Source: Verrucomicrobiota bacterium (GTDB lineage Bacteria > Verrucomicrobiota > Verrucomicrobiia > Opitutales > Opitutaceae). Taken from it: DNA of 64,000 nucleotides. This document shows, in pieces, positions 27,603 to 35,724 of this stretch. Position numbers and translations under genes: made by a program. Every line of letters begins with the position of its first letter. The first letter of the stretch is position 1. Under the pieces are notes generated by a model that searched no databases, was not told the origin of the DNA, and saw only the letters and a program-made list of their open reading frames with translations. The stretch spans positions 1 to 64,000 of the forward strand of contig JACTNC010000063.1 of assembly GCA_014584295.1 (NCBI GenBank), written 5' to 3'.

Positions 27603-29128
27603 GCTTCGCTGCGTTCAACTATCCATCCAAATTCCGCCCGTGATGTCACGGTAATCCTCGCGCCCCGCTCAATCGACCCCACCGCCACCCGCGCCTCATA
27701 GCGTCGACCCTCCACCTCGATCTGACCGCTGGGAAAAAGCCCGGTCACGGCAATGCCCTTCTTGCCAATAAGCGAGTTTCCACCCGGAGCGCGGTCGGGG
27801 TCTCCGCCAGCGGCCTGTGCGGACCCCGCCACGCTCGTGCTGAGCACCATGCGGTCCCACAGCCAGCTCCGCGGCAGGAAACGTGCAAGCAGTACCGCGA
27901 GACCAATCGCAATGACGATGCCCACTCCAAGATTCACGAGAGGCTGCAGAAAAATGCCTGGCGAAAACGTGACAGGCTCATTGGGCCACAAGTCGGCCAT
28001 CGACCACACGAGTGAACCCAACATGAGCGCGATGCCCAGCAGCGCTAACACCACGACACCCGGAAAGAAAAAGAGTTCGATGAGGAACGCCGCGAGACCA
28101 AGGAGGAAGAACAGGATCGGCTCGTGACCCGAAAACCCCGCAATGTAATGCCCAAAGAACACCGCGGTCAGCAGAATGCCCGCAGCAACTCCAAAAAAAC
28201 CAAATCCCGGCGTCTTGAACTCAATGAACGCCGCCAGAAGTCCCAGCCCCAGCAACACAGGTGACAGGCTGTTGAGCAGCACCGCAAACTGTTCGGCCCA
28301 GTTGGCCTCAAGGTGCACCGTGGAGGCCGGCGTTGCACCGAGATTGTCATGCAGAAGCGTCGCCAGATCCTTGGCAATGCCCGCTCCAAGGAGTGCATGA
28401 GGCGGATCTCCATAGGTCTTGATCGACTCCGTCGCCGTGAGGGAAAGCAGTTCTCCCTTCGGCTTCAGAACCACATCGCCGATCTTGAGTTCATAATCCG
28501 AATCGATCATCGCGGAGATCACCTGTCCACGATACCCCTTGCCTTCCGAAATCGCGCGGACACGTGCCCGGAGATAGCTCACAATTTTCTGCTTCATCGA
28601 CGCATCGATCTCCCCACCCGTCGCGAGCACGGGCGCCGCGGCGCCGATGACACCGGTCGGCGCAAACCAGATCTCATCCGTCATCGCAGATATGAATGCA
28701 CCCGCAGAGAGCGCCTCGGTATCCACATAGGTCACGGTCTTGCCGGGAAACCGGTCCAGGGCCTCCATGATGTCAAAGGTCACATCAAGTGCACCTCCGG
28801 GAGTCTTCATGTCGAGAACGACAATGTCCGCCCCTTCCTCAATCGCCTCCTTCAATCCCCGACGGATGACATACAGGATCGGCTTGGCAATCTCCTCGCG
28901 GACCGGAATGACGACGACACGTTTGGGAATCGCAGGCGCATGGGTGGTGGAAGAGGCAAGAGTTGCAGCTGCCACGTCGCCCGCCGATTGCCCCTTGCTT
29001 CCGTCCCGGGCAGGCGGATTTTCCTGCGCAATCTCCTGCGCCGTCGCGCCCACAGCGAGGGTCAAGCAGCCTGTCAGGCAGGCACACCAAAAAAAATTGC
29101 GAAGAAATCGCGGCATCGGGCCCAGCAT
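27599..29128 (-). CDS. nfeD: NfeD long form: ClpP-class serine protease with membrane and OB domains
   Basis: About 509 residues. A signal peptide (FFWCACLTGCLTLAVGATAQ) is followed by a ClpP-class (S49C-like) protease domain (about 70-270) with LDMKTPGGALDVTFDIMEALDRF and catalytic-Ser segment EALSAGAFISAM. Next are four to five transmembrane helices (about 300-430) and a C-terminal NfeD OB-fold (GKKGIAVTGLFPSGQIEVEGRRYEAR). Homologues cleave stomatin-like partners. It is the first gene of the nfeD-nfeD-floA cluster. The start could be ATG 29128 or ATG 29116; neither has a clear Shine-Dalgarno sequence. Confidence 0.93.
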   Translation of the reverse strand: MLGPMPRFLRNFFWCACLTGCLTLAVGATAQEIAQENPPARDGSKGQSAGDVAAATLASSTTHAPAIPKRVVVIPVREEIAKPILYVIRRGLKEAIEEGADIVVLDMKTPGGALDVTFDIMEALDRFPGKTVTYVDTEALSAGAFISAMTDEIWFAPTGVIGAAAPVLATGGEIDASMKQKIVSYLRARVRAISEGKGYRGQVISAMIDSDYELKIGDVVLKPKGELLSLTATESIKTYGDPPHALLGAGIAKDLATLLHDNLGATPASTVHLEANWAEQFAVLLNSLSPVLLGLGLLAAFIEFKTPGFGFFGVAAGILLTAVFFGHYIAGFSGHEPILFFLLGLAAFLIELFFFPGVVVLALLGIALMLGSLVWSMADLWPNEPVTFSPGIFLQPLVNLGVGIVIAIGLAVLLARFLPRSWLWDRMVLSTSVAGSAQAAGGDPDRAPGGNSLIGKKGIAVTGLFPSGQIEVEGRRYEARVAVGSIERGARITVTSRAEFGWIVERSEA

Positions 29129-29235
29129 GGTCAATACTACCGGGTTGTGCAAGTGCCACAGTGCACGAAAATCACCCGGATTTTCCACAAATCCGTTGGC
29201 CAGCAGGAAAATTCCCGGCCTTACTGATCGGCACC

Positions 29236-30159
29236 ATGGAAGCTGTTCCCTACCTCGGAGAAAACCTGACCCGGTGGCGCGTTGGAAGCTCCACGTTTCT
29301 TGCGATGCCCGAACGGGGTGCTCGCTTGATGAACTGGAACGTGACGCTTGCCGACGGCTCCATCCGCGACGTCCTCTACTGGCCGGAGCTTTCGTCGCTC
29401 GACGACTTTCACAAGGTGCGGGGCGGAAATCCCATTCTCTTTCCTTTCAACGGACGGACCTTCGACCGGGGTGAAATCCATTTCTGGCGCGCTCCCGACC
29501 AGATTCGTAGGCCCATGCCCATGCACGGAATCGCGCGACAGGGAAAATTCACCGTCCGACACGTCACCGAGCGGGGCTTCACCGCCGTGCTTAAGCCCGA
29601 CGCAGAAGCCCAATCCGCCTATCCCTACGACTACGAATTCGTCGTCGTCTACCGGTTTGCCCCCCTCGGTTTGACCTGCGAATTTGTGCTTACCAATCGT
29701 GACACACGTCCGATTCCCTGGAGTGCCGGACATCATTTCTACTTTACGCTTCCCTGGACGGATGGACTCACCCGCAGCGACTACGCGATCCGGATCCCCG
29801 CAACGAAACGGCTGAAACAAGATATGGCGACCGGCCAGTTGCAGCCAGGCCCGGAACTGCAGCGGGAGGAACGACTCAACCAGCCTCTTCTCATAGATAC
29901 CCAGCACCTGGGATTGAAAACCAATGAGGTCGTTTTTGGCCCGGTAGGGACGCCCGGCGATGTGACGATCAAGATTGGGCAGGAAAAGAAACCGAATCCC
30001 GATGCGACGTTTGTCACATGGACATCGGACGACAACGCTCCTTTCTACTGCGTCGAACCGTGGATGGGTCCACCCAACGCAATCGAAAACAAAATCGGTC
30101 TCCACTGGGTCCAACCCGGACAAAGCCAGAGTTTTGCGGTCGAGATCAAGATCCGGTAG
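29236..30159 (+). CDS. aldose 1-epimerase-like protein
   Basis: The product of about 307 residues resembles the galactose mutarotase superfamily: GARLMNWNVTLADGSIRDVLYWPE, the GGNPILFPFNGRTFD block, MPMHGIARQGKFTVRH with the catalytic-type His, PWSAGHHFYFTLPW with the second His, and FYCVEPWMGPPNAIEN with the conserved catalytic Glu. It would interconvert anomers of a free or phosphorylated sugar. There is no signal peptide if translation begins at ATG 29236; the frame is open upstream but that part is not conserved-looking. It stands alone, divergent from the nfeD cluster. Confidence 0.88.
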   Translation: MEAVPYLGENLTRWRVGSSTFLAMPERGARLMNWNVTLADGSIRDVLYWPELSSLDDFHKVRGGNPILFPFNGRTFDRGEIHFWRAPDQIRRPMPMHGIARQGKFTVRHVTERGFTAVLKPDAEAQSAYPYDYEFVVVYRFAPLGLTCEFVLTNRDTRPIPWSAGHHFYFTLPWTDGLTRSDYAIRIPATKRLKQDMATGQLQPGPELQREERLNQPLLIDTQHLGLKTNEVVFGPVGTPGDVTIKIGQEKKPNPDATFVTWTSDDNAPFYCVEPWMGPPNAIENKIGLHWVQPGQSQSFAVEIKIR

Positions 30160-30320
30160 TCGCAAGACCAGACACTTCCAAGACAGGCCCTTGAGGCATT
30201 CGACCCGACATAAGGTGAAATCGAATGCAATTCGCAGGATACCAAACTGCCTGCGCGAACGTCTTTCTAGGAGTTCGCACGCGCGAATCCTCCAACCGTA
30301 CTTCAATCACACCCTCTGCC

Positions 30321-30887
30321 ATGACTTGCAAAATTTCCGCCCGCCGCGGGCTGATTTCCGCTCTCGGCTTGTTCAGCATCCTGCTTTCGCCGGCCCTTGC
30401 ACAGCAGACCCAGCAGTCCCCTGATGAAAACGTCTCACATGAAGACCGCATGTCCCGAAGGGAACGTCGCTCCAACTTTTCATTGGAGGACATGCGCCAG
30501 CGCATGTCGGCTGCCTTGAGAGAGCAGTTCAAAGTGACCAATGACGAAGAGTGGGCTTTGATCAACGAGCGAATCACCAAGGTGCAGGAGCTGCGCCGTA
30601 GCACGATGCCCATAGGAGGCTTCATGGGACGGTTCATGGGAGGCGAAAACTCGTCCAGCCGATTCCGAGGATCGATGCCTGCCGGAATGTCCAACCCGGA
30701 AGTGGACGCGCTCGCCGCAGCAATTCGCAACAATGCCACCTCAGCCGATCTCAAGGCCCGCCTCGAAAGACTGCGGGAAGTGAGAAAGCAAAATGAGGTC
30801 AAACTTGCCGCCGCCCAGGAGGATCTCCGCGCCGTTCTTGATGTGCGCCAGGAAGCCATCGCCGTTCTCATGGGACTCCTGCCCTAG
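30321..30887 (+). CDS. small secreted helical protein preceding the type II secretion operon
   Basis: About 188 residues from ATG 30321, with a clear signal peptide (SARRGLISALGLFSILLSPALAQ). A Gln/Arg-rich, mostly helical body contains DMRQRMSAALREQFKVTNDEEWALINERITKVQELRR and a C-terminal coiled segment (LKARLERLREVRKQNEVKLAAAQEDLRAVLDVRQEAIAVLMGLLP). It recalls periplasmic Spy/LTxxQ-like proteins but lacks their motif. The gspE start lies 21 bases after its stop, so it is probably the first gene of the secretion operon and could be a substrate or assembly helper. No family assigned. Confidence 0.75.
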   Translation: MTCKISARRGLISALGLFSILLSPALAQQTQQSPDENVSHEDRMSRRERRSNFSLEDMRQRMSAALREQFKVTNDEEWALINERITKVQELRRSTMPIGGFMGRFMGGENSSSRFRGSMPAGMSNPEVDALAAAIRNNATSADLKARLERLREVRKQNEVKLAAAQEDLRAVLDVRQEAIAVLMGLLP

Positions 30888-30908
30888 CGCGAAGCCACTA
30901 CGCGCACC

Positions 30909-32612
30909 ATGCCCACAGCAGACACCTCGCGTGTCATTCCGGATACCCTGATCCGGATGATCGCCTCCCGACAATTGACTGAAACCGATGCACGCGCCTT
31001 CCTCGCAACGGCAGGATCTACATCGCCCTCCGAAGAAGGTGTTCTGCGCTGGCTCGCCCGCGAATACGGCCTGACGTTCAGCTCGCTCGAGGACGCCCAT
31101 CCCGACAAGGAGTTGCTGGCGCTGTTTCCTGCCCGCTTGCTGCTGCGCGACGAATTGCTGCCGCTGCGACGTCATGAGGATACCGTGGAGATCGCCACCT
31201 CCAGGCTTTTCTCGTCGCGGGGCCTCGATGGGCTGAAGACCATCACAGGACTTCGGCTGACTCCCGTACTCGCACCCTCCGAGGTCATCCAGCGCGAATT
31301 GAAGAAACGCCTGGGCGTGGGCGCAGATACGATTGGAATCCTCGACGACGAGGCGGCCGTTCAGGTGGTGGACGACGACGGCACAGGCGATGGCAACCTC
31401 GACAACGCCGCGGAGGACGCCTCGATCATCCGCTTCGTCAACCAGGTCCTCAAGGACGCCATCGAACTGCGCGCATCGGATGTCCATCTCGAGCCGTTCG
31501 AGAATGAACTTCGCATCCGCTACCGGATCGACGGTGTGCTGCAGGACGTGCCCGTGCCAGCCCAGATCAAACGCTTCCAGCCGGCGATTGTCGCCCGCGT
31601 CAAGATTCTCAGTCATCTCAACATCGCCGAAAAACGTCTGCCCCAGGACGGCCGCATCAAGGTGAGGATCGACGCAGCCGAGGTGGATATCCGCGTCTCC
31701 ATCATCCCAATGCTTCACGGCGAAGCCGTGGTCATGCGTCTGTTGCGGCAGAACGCTTCACTTCGCGGTGCACGTGAACTCGGCATGGCGCCACGGGAAC
31801 TGGCCTGCCTCCAACGGGTGCTTCAATTGCCCCACGGTATCGTCCTGGTCACAGGCCCCACCGGAAGCGGCAAGACGTCCACGCTCTACACCGCCCTCCA
31901 GGAGATCAACGATTCGGAACGTAAAATCGTCACCATCGAGGATCCGATCGAATACCAGTTGCGCGGCGTCAACCAGATCCAGGTCTCCGAAAAATCGGGC
32001 CTCACCTTCGCCCGCGGCCTGCGCTCAATCCTGCGCCACGATCCGGATGTGATCCTCATCGGCGAAATTCGCGATCAGGAAACCGCACAAATCGCCGTCC
32101 AGGCCTCCCTCACCGGTCACCTGGTCTTCTCCACCCTTCACACCAATGACGCCCCAGGCGCGATCACGCGTCTGGTCGACATGGGCGTCGAGCCCTACCT
32201 GGTCGCCTCTTCCCTGGAGGCGGTCCTCGCGCAACGGCTCGTGCGTCTCCTCTGTCCGCACTGCAAGCAGCCCGATACAGGACCCACCGCCGCTGCCTTT
32301 AAGACCAGCCTCGGGCTCGCGGGTGACATCACAGTTTACAAGGCTGTAGGCTGCCGGGAATGTCGCCAAACCGGCTATCACGGGCGCCGTGCCATTTTTG
32401 AGTGGATGGACACCAACGCCGAGATCCGCCAGTTGATCCTTCAAAACGCCTCCAGCGATCTCCTCCGCGCTGCAGCCATGCGGAGCGGCATGCGCACGCT
32501 CGCTGAAGACGGACGTCGCCTTGTCCAGGATGGCCTGACCACGATCGACGAGATCCTGAGCGCGTCACCTTCCAATGAGGTTTCCGCCGTTGGCGCAACC
32601 TCCGTATCCTGA
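30909..32612 (+). CDS. gspE: type II secretion ATPase GspE
   Basis: The 567-residue protein has an N-terminal GspE/MshEN-like domain, then the secretion NTPase core. Walker A GPTGSGKT lies near residue 317. The Asp box IVTIEDPIEYQLRG, Walker B VILIGEIRDQETA and the His box HLVFSTLHTNDAPGAITRL follow. A C-terminal zinc-binding tetracysteine module has CPHC and CREC. It powers pseudopilus assembly from the cytoplasmic face through GspL and GspF. Its stop overlaps the gspF start (TGATG), beginning an unbroken chain of overlapping genes through gspD1. Confidence 0.96.
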   Translation: MPTADTSRVIPDTLIRMIASRQLTETDARAFLATAGSTSPSEEGVLRWLAREYGLTFSSLEDAHPDKELLALFPARLLLRDELLPLRRHEDTVEIATSRLFSSRGLDGLKTITGLRLTPVLAPSEVIQRELKKRLGVGADTIGILDDEAAVQVVDDDGTGDGNLDNAAEDASIIRFVNQVLKDAIELRASDVHLEPFENELRIRYRIDGVLQDVPVPAQIKRFQPAIVARVKILSHLNIAEKRLPQDGRIKVRIDAAEVDIRVSIIPMLHGEAVVMRLLRQNASLRGARELGMAPRELACLQRVLQLPHGIVLVTGPTGSGKTSTLYTALQEINDSERKIVTIEDPIEYQLRGVNQIQVSEKSGLTFARGLRSILRHDPDVILIGEIRDQETAQIAVQASLTGHLVFSTLHTNDAPGAITRLVDMGVEPYLVASSLEAVLAQRLVRLLCPHCKQPDTGPTAAAFKTSLGLAGDITVYKAVGCRECRQTGYHGRRAIFEWMDTNAEIRQLILQNASSDLLRAAAMRSGMRTLAEDGRRLVQDGLTTIDEILSASPSNEVSAVGATSVS

Positions 32613-33925
32613 TGCCTGCATTTACCTACAAGGCCTTGCAGTCGAATGGATCCGTTGTCGAGGGAGTGCTCGATGCAGGCGGACGCCAGCAGGCACTGCG
32701 TCAAATCGAGGAGCGCGGCCTCAAGGCTGTCCGCCTCACGGAAACAGCACAGGCGGGTGCCCCGGAATCGTATCGCACGAAACAGGCGAAACAGGGCGGA
32801 AACGGATCTGCTGCGACAAAGGAGTCGAAAGCTGTCGTGGAGGCCTCTCAGGAAAAATCTTCCGGATTTTCATGGGGTCGGCCCGGAAAAATTACCCCGC
32901 GGATGCTGGAGAATTTTACCCGCCTGCTCTCAAGTCTTCTCGCGGCGGGAGTTCCATTCAGCCGCGCGCTGGTCATCCTTCATCGTGAGGCAGTCGCCCC
33001 TGTCGCCAAAACAAAGTGGAAGGAACTCCACGATCTGGTTGTCGACGGCATGTCGCTGTCCTCCGCAATGGCCCGCTCTCCGGAAACCTTCCCGCGCGTC
33101 TATGTCGCCATGGTCGAGGCCGGCGAGACCGGCGGATTTCTCGACCTCGTTCTCGCGCAGATCGCAGATTTCCAGTCCCGCGAAAAGGAACTCAAGTCCA
33201 AGGTCGTCGCCGCGCTCATTTACCCTGCAGTCCTCCTCGTCCTGGCGATCGCAGTCATCATCTTCCTCCTGGTTTTCTTCATCCCGAGGTTTCAACTTGT
33301 TTTCCAGGGATTCAACGCGGAACTGCCGCTGATCACCCAGATCATTGTCAGCATCAGCGAAATGATCCGTGGATACGGCATCTTCGTGGCCGGCGGCATT
33401 GCTGCTCTCGCGCTCGTCCTCCGTGGCTGGTTCAAATCGGAACGCGGACGCCGCGCCTGGGAAGGCGCCTTGCTCAAGATTCCCGCAATCGGCCCTCTCA
33501 TCGCCCAATATGCCATGGCACGCTTCTGCCGGATGTTGGGAACCCTGCTCGGCGCAGGTGTGCCCCTGATCAACGGACTGAACGTCGCCCGCCGATCGAT
33601 CGGCAACCAGATCCTTGTCGATGCCGTGAGTGAGTCGATTGACCGCGTGAAGGAGGGACAGCCGCTCGGCACCAGCCTGGCAAAAAACCGTTCCCTCTTC
33701 CCCGGCGCCGTCGTCGAGATGATATCCGTCGCCGAGGAAAGCGGGCGCCTCGACAAGGAACTTGTCCGCATCGCCGGCACCACCGAGGCCGATCTCGATC
33801 GCCAATTGAAGACCGTGGTTTCCCTGGCGGAACCCCTGATGCTCTTCCTGATCGCCGCATTTGTCGGCACCATCTTCATCGGCATGCTCATCCCCATTTT
33901 CTCACTCCAGGATCACATCAAATGA
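32612..33925 (+). CDS. gspF: type II secretion inner-membrane platform protein GspF
   Basis: The 437-residue protein has an N-terminal segment (MPAFTYKALQSNGSVVEGVLDAGGRQQALRQIEERGL) typical of GspF/PilC, then two homologous GspF domains. The first carries LTRLLSSLLAAGVPFSRAL and YPAVLLVLAIAVIIFLLVFFIPRF. The second carries FCRMLGTLLGAGVPLINGLNV and MISVAEESGRLDKEL. A final transmembrane helix (EPLMLFLIAAFVGTIFIGMLIPIF) follows. A Gly/Lys/Ser-rich linker (about 45-85) before the first domain is longer than usual. The stop overlaps the gspG start. Confidence 0.96.
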   Translation: MPAFTYKALQSNGSVVEGVLDAGGRQQALRQIEERGLKAVRLTETAQAGAPESYRTKQAKQGGNGSAATKESKAVVEASQEKSSGFSWGRPGKITPRMLENFTRLLSSLLAAGVPFSRALVILHREAVAPVAKTKWKELHDLVVDGMSLSSAMARSPETFPRVYVAMVEAGETGGFLDLVLAQIADFQSREKELKSKVVAALIYPAVLLVLAIAVIIFLLVFFIPRFQLVFQGFNAELPLITQIIVSISEMIRGYGIFVAGGIAALALVLRGWFKSERGRRAWEGALLKIPAIGPLIAQYAMARFCRMLGTLLGAGVPLINGLNVARRSIGNQILVDAVSESIDRVKEGQPLGTSLAKNRSLFPGAVVEMISVAEESGRLDKELVRIAGTTEADLDRQLKTVVSLAEPLMLFLIAAFVGTIFIGMLIPIFSLQDHIK

Positions 33926-34380
33926 CCTCACTCCCTATGCGTACCTTCCCTTCCTCCGCCCACCGTTCCGCCCGTGCGTTCACGCTCGTCGAACTGCTGC
34001 TCGTTCTGGTCATTCTTGGCACTCTCGCTGCCCTCGTCCTGCCCAAATTCACCGGGCGAACCGAGCAGGCGCGCATCACCGCGACACAGACCCAGATCGC
34101 CACGTTTGCGACGGCGCTCGATGCCTTCGAGGTCGACACGGGATCCTACCCGCTCGGCGCCGGAGGGCTGCAATCTCTCGTGGTCGCGCCGGGCGACATC
34201 TCCGGCTGGCGCGGGCCATACCTGAAGAGCGACATTCCGCTCGATCCATGGGGGCACGCCTACATCTACGAATTCCCCGGCAGAAACAATCCCTCGGGAT
34301 ACGATCTCCGCTCGGCAGGGCCCGACGGACAAATCAACACGGCGGATGACATCGTCAACGGCACGATTACCGGCCGCTAG
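33922..34380 (+). CDS. gspG: major pseudopilin GspG
   Basis: The 152-residue product has a short prepilin leader and the processing site RSARA/FTLVELLLVLVILGTLAALVLP with Glu at +5. The residue at -1 is Ala rather than the usual Gly. The GspG globular domain follows: TQIATFATALDAFEVDTGSYPLG, LQSLVV, LDPWGHAYIYEFPG, and the calcium-binding tail SAGPDGQINTADDI. It forms the shaft of the pseudopilus after cleavage by a prepilin peptidase, whose gene is not in the window. The start ATG overlaps the gspF stop, and the 3' end overlaps gspH by 35 bases. Confidence 0.95.
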   Translation: MTSLPMRTFPSSAHRSARAFTLVELLLVLVILGTLAALVLPKFTGRTEQARITATQTQIATFATALDAFEVDTGSYPLGAGGLQSLVVAPGDISGWRGPYLKSDIPLDPWGHAYIYEFPGRNNPSGYDLRSAGPDGQINTADDIVNGTITGR

Positions 34381-34939
34381 CCTCACCTCGCGGCCCCGCG
34401 CTGACGGTTTCACCCTGATCGAGCTTATTCTCGTCATGGCATTGCTTGCGATTGCCGCCAGCCTGGCGGCGCCGCAGATGGCGTCGTTTTTCCGCGGACG
34501 CTCCCTCGACCAGGAAGCGCGACGGATGCTTTCGCTGACTCATTATGCGCAGAGCCGGGCCGTGACCGAGGGCTTTCCCATGCTGCTCTGGATCGACCCC
34601 GCCTCCGGCCAGTACGGCCTCGAAATCCAATCCGGATTTGTTTCCGAGGACGACCGCGCTGTCCGCTACGATGCAGATTCCACAATCTCGCTGGAAACCA
34701 TCGCCTCCTCCGCTCCGGCGCCCTACGAAGATGACGGTGTCGCAAGGGAGTCTGCCCAGGAGGGAATACTTTTCAGACCCGACGGCCTGGTCGACCCTTC
34801 CAGTCTCTCGCAAGTGATCCTTCGCCAGGGCGATCAATCGGCCATCGTACTGCAGCTCATGCGAAATGGACTGGGCTTCGAACTCACAAGCCCGGAAGAA
34901 GCAGCATCCCGTCAGGGACAAGGAGGATTCGTCCGTTGA
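34346..34939 (+). CDS. gspH: minor pseudopilin GspH/FimT-like
   Basis: The 197-residue product has a 21-residue leader with processing site PRADG/FTLIELILVMALLAIAASLAAPQMASFFRG, canonical Gly at -1 and Glu at +5. The globular part fits GspH: RSLDQEARRMLSLTHYAQSRAVTEGFPMLLWIDPASGQYGLE, ILFRPDGLVDPSSL and a C-terminal ...AIVLQLMRNGLGFELTSPEE. It is a tip-proximal pseudopilin. Its start lies inside gspG and its stop overlaps the gspI start by four bases. Confidence 0.9.
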   Translation: MTSSTARLPAASLTSRPRADGFTLIELILVMALLAIAASLAAPQMASFFRGRSLDQEARRMLSLTHYAQSRAVTEGFPMLLWIDPASGQYGLEIQSGFVSEDDRAVRYDADSTISLETIASSAPAPYEDDGVARESAQEGILFRPDGLVDPSSLSQVILRQGDQSAIVLQLMRNGLGFELTSPEEAASRQGQGGFVR

Positions 34940-35724
34940 CCGACAGAGTCAAAGTCACCCGAGCCTCACCGGCTATCCTCTCCACCTTGGATGGGCCACC
35001 CGCTGCCTCGTTCTCATTGGACGTGCCGCCGGCGGCTACATTCTCCTTTGAGGGACAACCGGCCGCTTCATTCCCCTTGGAGGGACAACCGGCTGCTTCA
35101 TTCCCCTTGGAGGGGCACGCTTCGTCGTGCCCGGTTTGCGTTCAGAAAGAAGCCGCAGCTTCCAGCTCCCGATCTCACTCCTCGAAACACCTCTCAACCC
35201 TCAGGACTCGGAAATCTCCGCCAATTTCGGAAGGGCACGACGAAGCGTGCCCCTCCAGTTTGATACGGCGCTCAATCGCGAGATCGGAAGAGTTGCCCCA
35301 TCATTCCAAAAAAACCTGGCCCACTCGGCTTGCTCGAATCGCGGCATTCACCTTGGCCGAGGTCCTCGCCTCGCTCACGCTGATGGCCATAATCATCCCG
35401 GTGGCCATGGAAGGTGTGAGCATCGCCAGCCGCGCAGGCACCGTCGGAAATCGGAAGGCCGTGGCGGCGCGGATCGCGCAGCGGATTCTTAACGAAGCCG
35501 TCCTGACCGGCCAGGTGGGTACTGCCTCAGGGCAGACCGTCGAGGGCGAAAGCACCTACGAGTGGCGGATGCAATCCGAAGCCTGGGAGGTTGACGCTCT
35601 CGAACTGCTCACCGTTCAGGTCACTTTCAACGTCCAGGGTTCTGCCTACGACCTGAGCGTCAGCACTCTCTACGATCCCGAAACCGTCGGCACGGCGTCG
35701 GACGAAACGTCCGTTCTTTTCTGA
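34936..35724 (+). CDS. gspI: minor pseudopilin GspI with a 137-codon repeat-derived leader
   Basis: The conserved part begins at about residue 131: RLARIAA/FTLAEVLASLTLMAIIIPVAMEGV, a pseudopilin site with Ala at -1 and Glu at +5. A GspI-like body follows (NRKAVAARIAQRILNEAVLTGQ, VTFNVQGSAYDLSVSTLYDP). The TTG at 34936 has a strong Shine-Dalgarno sequence (AAGGAGG, 34920-34926, spacing 9) and overlaps the gspH stop, so it is the natural start. That gives a 137-residue leader where 6-30 is normal. The extra codons come from four 30-bp repeats (34987-35106) and a 150-bp inverted-palindrome pair (35108-35257), all in frame. Later TTG codons at 35260 and 35293 would give 29- and 18-residue leaders but lack good ribosome sites. 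Confidence 0.85.
   Translation: MTDRVKVTRASPAILSTLDGPPAASFSLDVPPAATFSFEGQPAASFPLEGQPAASFPLEGHASSCPVCVQKEAAASSSRSHSSKHLSTLRTRKSPPISEGHDEACPSSLIRRSIARSEELPHHSKKTWPTRLARIAAFTLAEVLASLTLMAIIIPVAMEGVSIASRAGTVGNRKAVAARIAQRILNEAVLTGQVGTASGQTVEGESTYEWRMQSEAWEVDALELLTVQVTFNVQGSAYDLSVSTLYDPETVGTASDETSVLF
34987..35106 (+). repeat. four tandem 30-bp repeats inside the gspI leader
   Basis: Units start at 34987, 35017, 35047 and 35077. The last two are nearly identical and the first two are diverged. Each encodes ten residues of the form LEGQPAASFP. A fifth, partial unit runs into the palindromic element at 35107. The 30-base period keeps the gspI frame open, so copy-number change would not disrupt translation. 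Confidence 0.9.
35108..35257. repeat. 150-bp REP-like inverted pair (25-bp arms) within gspI
   Basis: A 25-base sequence at 35108-35132 recurs as a perfect reverse complement at 35233-35257, with 100 bases between. Each arm is itself a hairpin: GGGCACG, a six-base loop, CGTGCCC. The arms carry the same core (GGAGGGGCACGC...CGTGCCC) as those at 42735-42891. The element is 150 bp long, a multiple of three, and is read through in the gspI frame without a stop. Confidence 0.92.

Noticed and set aside
29221-30306. 361-codon open frame antisense to the aldose-epimerase-like gene
   Set aside because: No recognisable product. The plus strand has the epimerase motifs.
30741-31718. 325-codon open frame antisense to gspE
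   Set aside because: It is a shadow of the gspE frame, which carries all its ATPase motifs.
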